Positions 9,631 through 18,742 of a stretch of DNA of 33,744 nucleotides are shown one piece after another (position 1 is the first letter of the stretch; each line of letters starts with the position of its first letter). Position numbers and translations under genes: made by a program. This DNA comes from Lachnospiraceae bacterium (lineage in GTDB: Bacteria; Bacillota; Clostridia; Lachnospirales; Lachnospiraceae), in assembly GCA_024691065.1 (NCBI GenBank), contig JAILOA010000350.1, positions 1 through 33,744 on the forward strand. Reading direction: 5' to 3'. Below the pieces are notes generated by a model. The model saw only the letters and a program-made list of their open reading frames with translations. It did not search any database and was not told the origin of the DNA.

Positions 9631-10572
9631 ATGATTAAGTACTATAAAACAGATGATAAGAAAATACATGAAGAAACAGGACCGGGAACAGGTGTCTGGA
9701 TAAATATTGTTAATCCTACGGAAGACGAAGCGCAGCATATTTCCTCGGAATTAAATATCGATGTTCAGGATATAAAGGCTGCCTGCGACGAGGAAGAAAC
9801 ATCCCGTGTGGAGCTTGAAGACGGCTATACACTTATTCTTGTCGACTTGCCTGTACCTGAAGTAATTAATGATGTAGAAGGATATACCACAATACCTCTC
9901 GGTATTATAATTACACAGGATTCGATTATTACTGTTTCAACCGTTGAATCTCCGGTTTTGGCACCTTTTATTAATAATCGTGTAAAAGAGTTTTCAACAA
10001 AAAAGAAATTACGTTTTGTTTATCAGATATTATTTAGAATAACTGCTCAATATCAGGCTTATCTTAGACTTATAGATAAGAAAAGAACAGCAATAGAAGA
10101 GAATATCGGTGGGGGAACAGAGGATGATGATATTATCAGCTTACATTCACTCGAATCCACACTCGTTTACTTCGCAACATCTCTTAGAGCAAACGGAGCA
10201 GTGCTTGACAGGCTTACAAGATATAAGCGTTTAGAACAATACCCTGATGATAAAGAACTCCTTGATGATGTTATTACCGAGAATAAACAGGCTATCGAGA
10301 TGACTACAATTTACAGGGATATTATCAGTGGTACCCGTGATCTGTTATCAACAATTATCAATAATAAAATAAATGATGTCATGAAATACCTGACATCAAT
10401 AACCCTGGTTCTTGGTATTCCGAATATTATTTCCGGTATGTACGGAATGAATGTTAATTCCAAGGGAGTACCTCTCGCACATACGGTATATGGTTTTACA
10501 TCTATAGTTATTGGTGTTATTATAATTTGCGGTATTGCTTTGCTTATATTAAAACGAAAAAAATTATTATAA
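9631..10572 (+). CDS. CorA-family divalent-cation transporter
   Basis: C-terminal GMYGMNVN (GMN signature) with two terminal TM segments; AGGA RBS suits the ATG at 9631. Confidence 0.9.
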   Translation: MIKYYKTDDKKIHEETGPGTGVWINIVNPTEDEAQHISSELNIDVQDIKAACDEEETSRVELEDGYTLILVDLPVPEVINDVEGYTTIPLGIIITQDSIITVSTVESPVLAPFINNRVKEFSTKKKLRFVYQILFRITAQYQAYLRLIDKKRTAIEENIGGGTEDDDIISLHSLESTLVYFATSLRANGAVLDRLTRYKRLEQYPDDKELLDDVITENKQAIEMTTIYRDIISGTRDLLSTIINNKINDVMKYLTSITLVLGIPNIISGMYGMNVNSKGVPLAHTVYGFTSIVIGVIIICGIALLILKRKKLL

Positions 10573-10623
10573 TTATGTTCACATAATTATCACAAAAATC
10601 TTAATAAAATATTCATTTTTTTC

Positions 10624-10652
10624 TTTACAAATTAATACTTTTGGTATATTAT
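10624..10652 (+). promoter_or_regulatory. Predicted promoter for trxA
   Basis: TTTACA (10624-10629), 17-nt spacer, TATTAT (10647-10652). Confidence 0.5.
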
Positions 10653-10736
10653 ATTTATTAAGAATTAATGAAGATTTTTAAAGATTTTTTTAAGAATATT
10701 TAGTTGATTTGTAACTAAATATATGGAGGATTTTAT

Positions 10737-11051
10737 ATGGAATACAAATTTACGGATGAAAATTTTAAGTCTGAGGTTTTAGAGGCAGATGGTCTTGTTT
10801 TGGTTGATTTTTACGCAGATTGGTGTGGTCCATGTAAAATGATGGCTCCTGTAATCGCTCAGATAGCTGATGAAGTAAGTGATGTTAAGGTAGGTAAGCT
10901 TAATGTCGATGATTCACCTAATACAGCAGGTCAGTTTAATATTATGTCTATACCGACACTTCTATATGTTAAAGGTGGACAGGTAGTTAATCAGTCAGTA
11001 GGAGCTCAGCCTAAGGCAGCAATCTTAGAGGCTATTGAAAAATTTAAATAA
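10737..11051 (+). CDS. trxA: Thioredoxin
   Basis: DFYADWCGPCKMMAPV active site, cis-Pro region MSIPTLLYVKGG; GGAGGA RBS. Confidence 0.97.
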   Translation: MEYKFTDENFKSEVLEADGLVLVDFYADWCGPCKMMAPVIAQIADEVSDVKVGKLNVDDSPNTAGQFNIMSIPTLLYVKGGQVVNQSVGAQPKAAILEAIEKFK

Positions 11052-11156
11052 TTTTACAGAATGTAAGATTATTTTTTGTTTCGGGTTTTCCCGATATGAA
11101 TTCATTTAAAAATAAGGATAAAGTAAATTTATCATTACATACTTCACTCTCACATT

Positions 11157-11188
11157 CCCCCAACGATTCTTCGTTGGGGGTATTTTTT
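11157..11188 (+). terminator. Rho-independent terminator downstream of trxA
   Basis: Perfect 10-bp stem CCCCCAACGA-TTCT-TCGTTGGGGG followed by TATTTTTT. Confidence 0.92.
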
Positions 11189-11263
11189 GTAAGTGTTTTT
11201 TTATCCGGAATCTTTGCTAACGCCTAAAGATGGGGATTTCTCCTAATGATTTAAAGTTTTTTC

Positions 11264-11292
11264 TTTACATTCAAGGGGTAGAATGCTAAAAT
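11264..11292 (+). promoter_or_regulatory. Predicted rnpB promoter
   Basis: TTTACA (11264-11269), 17-nt spacer, TAAAAT (11287-11292), immediately upstream of the RNase P RNA. Confidence 0.65.
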
Positions 11293-11300
11293 AAACTGTT

Positions 11301-11653
11301 GAGTAATACGGATAATCGCGGAGAGCTTATGCTTTACGAGGAAAGTCCGGGCTTCAAGAGGGGCAGGATGCCGGATAACGTCCGGCGGAGGTGACTCCCG
11401 GGAAAGTGCAACAGAAATTAAACCGCCTGCTTTTGCAGGTAAGGGTGAAATGGCAGGGTAAGAGCCTACCGCATGTCCGGTAACGGGCATGGTCAGTGTA
11501 AACCCCATCCGAAGCAAGACCAAACAGGAACGTCGACGGGCCCCTGATAGTTCCGGGTAGGTTGCTTGAGGCTGTCGGTAACGGCAGTCCTAGATAGATG
11601 ATTATCACTTTCGCATTATGCGAATTTACAGAACCCGGCTTATAGTATTACTC
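11301..11653 (+). ncRNA. rnpB: RNase P RNA component, probably bacterial class A
   Basis: P1 closing helix GAGTAATAC (11301-11309) with GTATTACTC (11645-11653); conserved GAGGAAAGTCCGGGC near the 5' end and ACAGAACCCGGCTTA near the 3' end. Confidence 0.95.
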
Positions 11654-11764
11654 ATTTATTGATTTTTAAGTCATCTTTACTTTTGTAAGGCTGACTTTGA
11701 ATCTGTTTTATAAGTCCTCTCTATCGGACATAAATTCAAATTAATAGACAGGTGGATGTATAAT

Positions 11765-14410
11765 ATGGCATTATCACCAATGATGCAGAATTATTTAAAA
11801 ACTAAAGAAGAATATAATGATTGCTTTTTATTTTACAGATTAGGCGACTTTTATGAACTGTTTTTTGAGGATGCCGAAAGGGTAAGTAAGCTCCTGGATC
11901 TGACACTTACCGGAAAGAATTGCGGTCTTCCCGAAAGAGCTCCTATGTGCGGAGTACCTTTCCATGCAGCTGACGGTTATATAGATAAGCTTGTTAATGA
12001 TGGATATAAGGTTGCAATCTGTGAGCAGGTAGAAGATCCGAAGACTGCTAAGGGCCTCGTTAAAAGAGAGGTTATCAGAGTTGCTACTCCCGGAACTAAT
12101 CTTAATATAGCCGGTTTGGATGACACCAGAAATAATTATCTTATGAGTGTTATATATACTACTAATAAAATCGGTATTTCCTATGCAGATGTTACTACCG
12201 GTGCGTTTTATCTAACAGAATTTGATGATTTATCAAATCTTCTTGATGAAATATATAAAATAAACCCCAAAGAAATCATTTGTAATGAATCATTCATGGT
12301 CAGCGGTATCGATTTGGACCGTCTCAGAAATGATTATGGAATTATAATTTCAGATACAGATCCATTATTTTATGATGATGAAAGATGTAAAAATGCTCTT
12401 TTGAAACATTTTAATACAGAATCAATAGAAGGACTCGGTATATCGGATTTTACTATAGGAGTTGTTGCTGCAGGATTTTGCCTGCTTTATATGGAAGATG
12501 CCATTAAGACAGAACTTTCTCATATAACTTCCATTAAGCCTTATGTTTCAAGTGATTATATGTTGTTAGATATATCTACACGAAGAAATCTTGAGCTTTG
12601 TGAAACTATGCGTGAGAAGGAAAAGCGTGGTTCTTTATTTTGGGTGCTTGATAAAACCAGGACTGCCATGGGCGCAAGGGCTCTTAGAAATGCGATAGAG
12701 CAGCCTTTGATAAAAAAGAAGGATATCGAGTTACGTCTGGATGCAGTCGAAAGCATTTATAATAATCAATTTGCAAGAAATGAATTTAGAGCTGATTTAA
12801 ATTCGGTATATGATTTAGAAAGATTAATAAGTAAAATCAGTTATAAATCCGCAAATCCGAGAGATTTGATTGCACTTAAGCAATCACTTCTTGCACTCCC
12901 GGATATTAAATACCAATTAGCTGATATGAAAGATACATTGTTAAGTAATATCTATAATGAACTCGATATTATGAAGGATTTATATGATTTAATTGATGCA
13001 GCTATAGTAGAAGAACCGCCGATAACGGTACGTGAAGGTGGGATTATTAAACCGGGTTATAACGAGGATGCCGACAGACTGAGAGTTGCTCAAAAGGAAG
13101 GTAAAAACTGGCTTAATGAGGAGCTTGAAACCGAGAGAGAAAAGACAGGCATCAAGAATCTGAAGTTAAAATATAACAAGGTTTTCGGTTATTATCTGGA
13201 GGTTACAAATTCCTTTAAGGATAAGGTTCCGGAGGATTGGATAAGAAAGCAGACTCTTGTAAATGCCGAGAGATATATGACTCCTAAACTTAAAGAATTA
13301 GAGGAAACTATCTTAGGTGCCCAGGATAAGCTTTATGACCTGGAATATGACCTATTTTCAGAGGTTTTAAATACCTTATTTAACAATATCGAGAGAATTC
13401 AGAAAACCGCTACCCATATAGCTAATCTGGATATGTTCGTTTCTCTTGCGCATGTCGCTGTGGAAAACAGATATGTAAGGCCTCAAATTACTACCGACGG
13501 GAAGATAAATATTAAAAAGGGCAGACATCCGGTTGTTGAGAAGATGATTAAAAATGATTTATTCATTGATAATGATACGAAGCTTGACAACGAAGATAGA
13601 CGGATTTCCATTATTACTGGTCCAAATATGGCCGGTAAATCTACATATATGAGACAGAGCGCTCTTATAGTGCTTATGGCTCAATTAGGTTCCTTTGTAC
13701 CTGCCGAAAGTGCAGTGATAGGCGTTACGGACAGGATTTTCACAAGAGTCGGAGCCAGTGATGATCTCGCAAGCGGTCAATCAACATTTATGGTTGAAAT
13801 GACGGAGGTCGCCAATATTTTAAGAAATGCAACCAAAAACAGTTTGATTATACTGGATGAAATAGGCCGCGGAACATCGACTTATGATGGACTTGCGATT
13901 GCCTGGGCAGTTGTCGAATACATTTCAAATAAGGCAAAAATAGGTGCAAAAACATTGTTTGCAACACATTATCATGAGCTTACCGAACTTGAGGGAAAAC
14001 TTAGTGGGGTAAATAATTATTGTATAGCTGTTAAGGAACAAAAATCGGGAATTATTTTTCTTAGGAAAATAATTAAAGGTGGAGCCGATAAGAGCTATGG
14101 TATCGAGGTTGCACGTCTGGCCGGAGTTCCCGAGGATGTACTTATAAGAGCCAGGGAAATAGTTGATGAGCTTGTGGATAATACTCTTCTTGAAAAGGTT
14201 AAGCAGATTGAGATTAAACAGGCTGATAAAAAAGATTATGCCGAATATGAAGAAAACAGGCAACTTTCATTTTTTGATTATATGGATAACAGTAACAGTA
14301 AAAATGATGAAATAATAGATAAAATTAAGGCTTTAAATGTTTCTTCTATGACTCCGATTGAAGCACTTAATTTTCTTGATTCCTTGCAAAAGGATGTTAA
14401 AAACCTGTAG
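11765..14410 (+). CDS. mutS: DNA mismatch repair protein MutS
   Basis: N-terminal FYRLGDFYELFFEDA, Walker A ITGPNMAGKSTYMRQ, DEIGRGTSTYDGLAIAWA, FATHYHELT; AGGTGG RBS suits the ATG at 11765. Confidence 0.98.
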   Translation: MALSPMMQNYLKTKEEYNDCFLFYRLGDFYELFFEDAERVSKLLDLTLTGKNCGLPERAPMCGVPFHAADGYIDKLVNDGYKVAICEQVEDPKTAKGLVKREVIRVATPGTNLNIAGLDDTRNNYLMSVIYTTNKIGISYADVTTGAFYLTEFDDLSNLLDEIYKINPKEIICNESFMVSGIDLDRLRNDYGIIISDTDPLFYDDERCKNALLKHFNTESIEGLGISDFTIGVVAAGFCLLYMEDAIKTELSHITSIKPYVSSDYMLLDISTRRNLELCETMREKEKRGSLFWVLDKTRTAMGARALRNAIEQPLIKKKDIELRLDAVESIYNNQFARNEFRADLNSVYDLERLISKISYKSANPRDLIALKQSLLALPDIKYQLADMKDTLLSNIYNELDIMKDLYDLIDAAIVEEPPITVREGGIIKPGYNEDADRLRVAQKEGKNWLNEELETEREKTGIKNLKLKYNKVFGYYLEVTNSFKDKVPEDWIRKQTLVNAERYMTPKLKELEETILGAQDKLYDLEYDLFSEVLNTLFNNIERIQKTATHIANLDMFVSLAHVAVENRYVRPQITTDGKINIKKGRHPVVEKMIKNDLFIDNDTKLDNEDRRISIITGPNMAGKSTYMRQSALIVLMAQLGSFVPAESAVIGVTDRIFTRVGASDDLASGQSTFMVEMTEVANILRNATKNSLIILDEIGRGTSTYDGLAIAWAVVEYISNKAKIGAKTLFATHYHELTELEGKLSGVNNYCIAVKEQKSGIIFLRKIIKGGADKSYGIEVARLAGVPEDVLIRAREIVDELVDNTLLEKVKQIEIKQADKKDYAEYEENRQLSFFDYMDNSNSKNDEIIDKIKALNVSSMTPIEALNFLDSLQKDVKNL

Positions 14411-14422
14411 TTTAATGGAGGA

Positions 14423-15487
14423 TTGGATTTGTCTGAAATATATGAAAAAAAGGTTGAGGTTCCGGCCGAATATCATACCGTTGTATTTGGGGTATATGAT
14501 AGCAACCTTAGGAAGATTGAGAAAAATTTCAATGTGAATTTTTCCTCTCACAATGGCGATAACGTTTTTTCGGGTGATGAAAAAAATGTTGAATGTGCCA
14601 TCAGGGTTATAGATGAGCTTAATTCACTTGCCGGCAATGGTGAGGAAATAACCGCTCAAACAGTTGATTATGCTATTTCCGTTGCCCTGAAGGAAATAGA
14701 TGTTAAGCTTGAAAAGTTATCCGGTGATATTATCTGTCACACGGTTATGGGTAAAATAGTAGCACCTAAGACCGTAGGTCAGAAAAATTACGTAGATAAC
14801 ATTAAAAACAAGATGATTACATTCGGCATCGGTCCCGCCGGTACAGGTAAGACTTATCTTGCAATGGCAATGGCGATTGATGCATTTAAAAAAGATGAGG
14901 TAATGAGGATAATACTTACCAGACCTGCGATTGAAGCGGGAGAGAAGCTTGGTTTTTTGCCGGGAGATCTGCAAAGTAAGGTTGATCCTTATCTAAGACC
15001 TCTCTATGATGCACTTTATCAGATTATGGGTGCAGAACAATATCAAAAAAATTTCGAAAAAGGCCTTATAGAGGTAGCGCCTCTTGCATATATGCGTGGC
15101 AGGACGCTTGATAATTCCTTTATAATCCTGGATGAAGCTCAAAATACCACACCTGCGCAGATGAAAATGTTTCTTACCCGTATAGGTTTCGGCTCTAAGG
15201 TTGTTGTAACCGGAGACCTTTCCCAAAAAGATTTGCCGGATGGTCAGATCTCAGGACTGGATAATGCACTTTATGTACTTAAAAAGGTTGATGACATAGG
15301 GGTTTCGTATCTTACCTCTGTTGATATCGTACGTCACCCGTTGGTACAAAAGATTGTAAATGCTTATGATAAGTACGAAGAGAAAAAGAGTAAACAGCGT
15401 GAGCATTCAAACTCCGGTAAGGGAACTTCCCTTGGCAATAAAAATGACAGAGAGAGTTGGAATTCTTCCGGTAAAAAAAGAAATTGA
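14423..15487 (+). CDS. PhoH family ATPase
   Basis: Walker A GPAGTGKTYLAMAMA, FIILDEAQNTTPAQMKMFLTRIG, VTGDLSQKDLP; TTG start with GGAGG RBS. Confidence 0.95.
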   Translation: MDLSEIYEKKVEVPAEYHTVVFGVYDSNLRKIEKNFNVNFSSHNGDNVFSGDEKNVECAIRVIDELNSLAGNGEEITAQTVDYAISVALKEIDVKLEKLSGDIICHTVMGKIVAPKTVGQKNYVDNIKNKMITFGIGPAGTGKTYLAMAMAIDAFKKDEVMRIILTRPAIEAGEKLGFLPGDLQSKVDPYLRPLYDALYQIMGAEQYQKNFEKGLIEVAPLAYMRGRTLDNSFIILDEAQNTTPAQMKMFLTRIGFGSKVVVTGDLSQKDLPDGQISGLDNALYVLKKVDDIGVSYLTSVDIVRHPLVQKIVNAYDKYEEKKSKQREHSNSGKGTSLGNKNDRESWNSSGKKRN

Positions 15488-15566
15488 TATTCGGGAAACC
15501 GGACATAAATCCGGTTATATGATAATCCCTAAAATAATTTAAATTAAAGTATGACAGGAAATAATT

Positions 15567-16070
15567 ATGAATATTTATTTTGAAAATGAAGCAGAGTATG
15601 ATTTAGGCTTTGATTATGAAAATATCTTAAGCGAGGTTATAAATAAGGCTTTGGAAAGTGAAAATTTTCCTTTTTCTTATGAAGTAAATCTATCATTTGT
15701 CAATAATGAAGAGATTCATGAAATTAACAAAGAAACAAGGGGAATAGACAGACCTACGGATGTGTTATCCTTCCCGATGATTGATTTTAGTGCTCCGGCA
15801 GATTATTCAATCCTGGATGATTCCTCATATTTAGCAGGTTGTATTAATCCTGATACAAATGATATCATACTTGGAGACATATTAATTTCTGTTGAAAAAG
15901 CGATGGAACAGGCAGAAGAATATGGCCATCCTCTAAAAAGAGAAATTTGTTTTCTGACTGCACACAGTATATTACATTTACTTGGCTATGATCATGAAAC
16001 AGATGAAGAACGTTTAGTTATGGAGAAAAAACAGGAAGATATACTTGAATCATTAGGTATTACCAGATAG
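15567..16070 (+). CDS. ybeY: rRNA maturation endoribonuclease YbeY
   Basis: TRGIDRPTDVLSFPM and zinc motif HSILHLLGYDHETDEE. Confidence 0.96.
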   Translation: MNIYFENEAEYDLGFDYENILSEVINKALESENFPFSYEVNLSFVNNEEIHEINKETRGIDRPTDVLSFPMIDFSAPADYSILDDSSYLAGCINPDTNDIILGDILISVEKAMEQAEEYGHPLKREICFLTAHSILHLLGYDHETDEERLVMEKKQEDILESLGITR

Positions 16071-16091
16071 AAAATGCAGAAAGGATAGCTT

Positions 16092-17729
16092 ATGGCTTCT
16101 AAATCCAATTCCGGGAATTTTTTAAGACAGGGCAGTATATTGGCTGCCACAAGCATATTGGTCAGATTGATAGGTATGCTTTACAGAATTCCCCTGGCAA
16201 ATATAATAGGCGATGAAGGAAATGGTATATATTCTCCGGCGTATGAGGTATATAGTCTTCTTTTGATTTTGTCTTCAAATGCCATGCCTCTTGCAGTATC
16301 CAAGATGGTATCCGAAAAAATGGCAAAGAGAAAATATCAGGAAACCAAAAAGGTCTTTAAATGCTCTCTGATATTTGCTTCCTGTACCGGTGGTATATGT
16401 GCATTATTCCTGTTTTTCGGTGCAGACTTTTTGGAAAGAGTTTTTTATTCAAAGCTTGCGGGCATAAATATTCCATTTAAAATACTTGCTCCGACAATTT
16501 TCATTGTGGCAATCCTTGGTGTTTTAAGAGGTTTCTTTGAAGGCAATAAAACCATGATTCCAACGGCATTTTCGCAGGTTATTGAACAGATAGTAAATGC
16601 ATTTATCAGTGTTTATGCGGCTTATATGTTTATCTACCTGCACAGTGCAAGCCCTTATGTATCCGCATGGGGTGCAGCGGGCGGAACGATGGGTACCTGT
16701 ATTGGTGCATTCAGTGCCCTCATTATAATGATTTTATTATATATACTCTTCGGACCTTATTTTATAAAGCTTTTTAAGAAAGATAAGAGAAAGCATGTAC
16801 TTGATACAATAAGTATATTTAAACTGGTTATTGTTACGGTAACACCTATTATACTTAGTCAGACCGTATATCAGCTGAGTGGAACCATCGACACCATCCT
16901 ATTTAATAAATTTATGGATATCCGTGATATTAATGTAATAGATATCAAGAAAATGCTTGGTATATATAGTACAGATTACAGACTTCTTGTAAATGTACCG
17001 ATAGCTATTTCAACAGCAATTTGTTCTTCGATGATCCCAAGTCTCGTAAGAGCCTATGTAAATAAAGAGAAGGACATTATAGAAAGCAGCATAAGTCTTG
17101 CCATAAAATTCAATATGATTATTGCAATTCCATCCGCCTTTGGTCTTGCAATTCTCGGAAAACCGATATTACAGCTCATTTTTTCAAATACTGACATAAA
17201 TATGGGATCAATAATGCTTATGACAGGTAGCTCATGCATTATATTTTATTCATTATCAACAGTAACCAGCGGCGTATTGCAAAGTGTTAATAAAATGAGG
17301 GTGCCGGTTATAAATGCCGCAATTTCATTGGTTTTACACATCATCCTTGTAATCCTTCTTATTGCATTTACAGGACTTGGTCCTTATGCCCTGGTAGTAG
17401 GAAATGTTACTTACCCGCTTGTGGTTTGTATATTAAATGCATTTTCGCTTAAGAAGTATATTGGATTTAAGCAGGAGATTAAGAATACATTTATTGCACC
17501 GATTTTAGTTTCCGTCGGAATGTCCGTTGTGACAATAATTGTCTGCTATGGCTTGATAGCCATAACTCATAAAACGGTTATCGGTGTTCTTATCGGAGTT
17601 ATGGTTGCGGTTACATTATATTTTGTCGGAATTCTTAAATCCAAATGTCTTACAAAAGATGAGCTTTTCCAATTCCCTTATGGCCGAACAATGTATACAA
17701 TTGCTGTCAGATTTAAATTAATGAAATAA
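16092..17729 (+). CDS. MATE/MOP-type lipid flippase, SpoVB/MurJ-like (polysaccharide biosynthesis protein)
   Basis: About 14 hydrophobic segments; N-terminal LRQGSILAATSILVRLIGMLYRIPLANIIGDEGNGIY typical of the SpoVB family. Confidence 0.88.
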   Translation: MASKSNSGNFLRQGSILAATSILVRLIGMLYRIPLANIIGDEGNGIYSPAYEVYSLLLILSSNAMPLAVSKMVSEKMAKRKYQETKKVFKCSLIFASCTGGICALFLFFGADFLERVFYSKLAGINIPFKILAPTIFIVAILGVLRGFFEGNKTMIPTAFSQVIEQIVNAFISVYAAYMFIYLHSASPYVSAWGAAGGTMGTCIGAFSALIIMILLYILFGPYFIKLFKKDKRKHVLDTISIFKLVIVTVTPIILSQTVYQLSGTIDTILFNKFMDIRDINVIDIKKMLGIYSTDYRLLVNVPIAISTAICSSMIPSLVRAYVNKEKDIIESSISLAIKFNMIIAIPSAFGLAILGKPILQLIFSNTDINMGSIMLMTGSSCIIFYSLSTVTSGVLQSVNKMRVPVINAAISLVLHIILVILLIAFTGLGPYALVVGNVTYPLVVCILNAFSLKKYIGFKQEIKNTFIAPILVSVGMSVVTIIVCYGLIAITHKTVIGVLIGVMVAVTLYFVGILKSKCLTKDELFQFPYGRTMYTIAVRFKLMK

Positions 17730-17742
17730 GGAGTGAATATTT

Positions 17743-18591
17743 ATGACAACCTTTATTTATATTCTATCATCCCTCTTTTACGGATTATTTGAGGCAATAC
17801 TTTTTGACGGTGCCGGTATGATAAACTTTCTTGAAAAGATCAGTAAAACAAATGTTATATCCACAGGTTACAGTGTTTATCTTTTCAGCGTTATCGGCTT
17901 TATAATTGCGATTATAATAATGCTTAGAAATGAATTTAAGTATATCATTAAAGGTTACATAAGCTTTTTTACAAAGTCTTCGGGAGCCGGGAGCGAAAGA
18001 AGAACTTCAGACAGTGATTCAAATTCCGGAAAAAGAAGGGCTCAGAAAAACTATTTTCCGTATTCATTAGGTGTTTTGATTTCTATTATCATTGCAATTA
18101 CATTATCAAATTTTGTGATGGGATATATAAAGGAAACCATAGAAATTCCTTTCTTTACGGGAGCAGGATTTATTATTTCGGCTCTTTTCATGCTGATATT
18201 TATATTTGCAAACAAAGGAAATTACAAAGCTGATTCATTTATGCTATGGATAAGCTTTCCGGTTGGTATTGCAGCCGGTATTTCACCTACTCCGGGTGTT
18301 TCATGTATATTAATTGCAATGACCGCGTTGGTGCTTGCAGGTTGTGAGGTACATTTTGCTTACAGATATGCTTTACTTATTGATATTCCTGTTATGATTG
18401 TCTCTCTTGTAAATACATATAAGCATTTAATGATTGATTTTAAATTTTCACCGATTTGCATTGTTGCTCTTATTATTTCAACAGTCGGAAGTATGATAGG
18501 TATTGTTTTCTTTGATAAGATACAGGAAACAAAGATAATTTATATATTCCCTGTGATTTCTCTTGCACTTGGAATATTTATGGGATTATAA
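17743..18591 (+). CDS. Polytopic membrane protein, remote UppP/BacA-like
   Basis: Hydrophobic ORF; FYGLFEAILFDGAGMINFLEK and ISPTPGVSCILIAMTALVLAGCEVHFAYRYALLIDIPVMIV resemble the two UppP signature regions, with catalytic residues changed. Confidence 0.5.
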   Translation: MTTFIYILSSLFYGLFEAILFDGAGMINFLEKISKTNVISTGYSVYLFSVIGFIIAIIIMLRNEFKYIIKGYISFFTKSSGAGSERRTSDSDSNSGKRRAQKNYFPYSLGVLISIIIAITLSNFVMGYIKETIEIPFFTGAGFIISALFMLIFIFANKGNYKADSFMLWISFPVGIAAGISPTPGVSCILIAMTALVLAGCEVHFAYRYALLIDIPVMIVSLVNTYKHLMIDFKFSPICIVALIISTVGSMIGIVFFDKIQETKIIYIFPVISLALGIFMGL

Positions 18592-18742
18592 AAAATTATA
18601 TAGGTATTTTATATATTTAGGGATTAAAGTAATGTATAAAATTCGGGGATTTTAGATTTATCGAAATAATTTTAAATTCTGTTTTTAATGGGAATGTAGT
18701 AATCATAAAACTTAACTTAAAAAAGTGAGGATTATATTTAAA

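Noticed and set aside
11251-11608. Minus-strand ORFs of 90 and 84 aa in the supplied track
   Set aside because: They lie opposite the RNase P RNA gene; the conserved RNA sequence explains the open frames.
11670-11700. Nested hairpin AAGTCA...TTAC-TTTT-GTAA...TGACTT between rnpB and mutS
   Set aside because: Weak stems with mismatched joints and no T-tract; could not be supported as a terminator or riboswitch.
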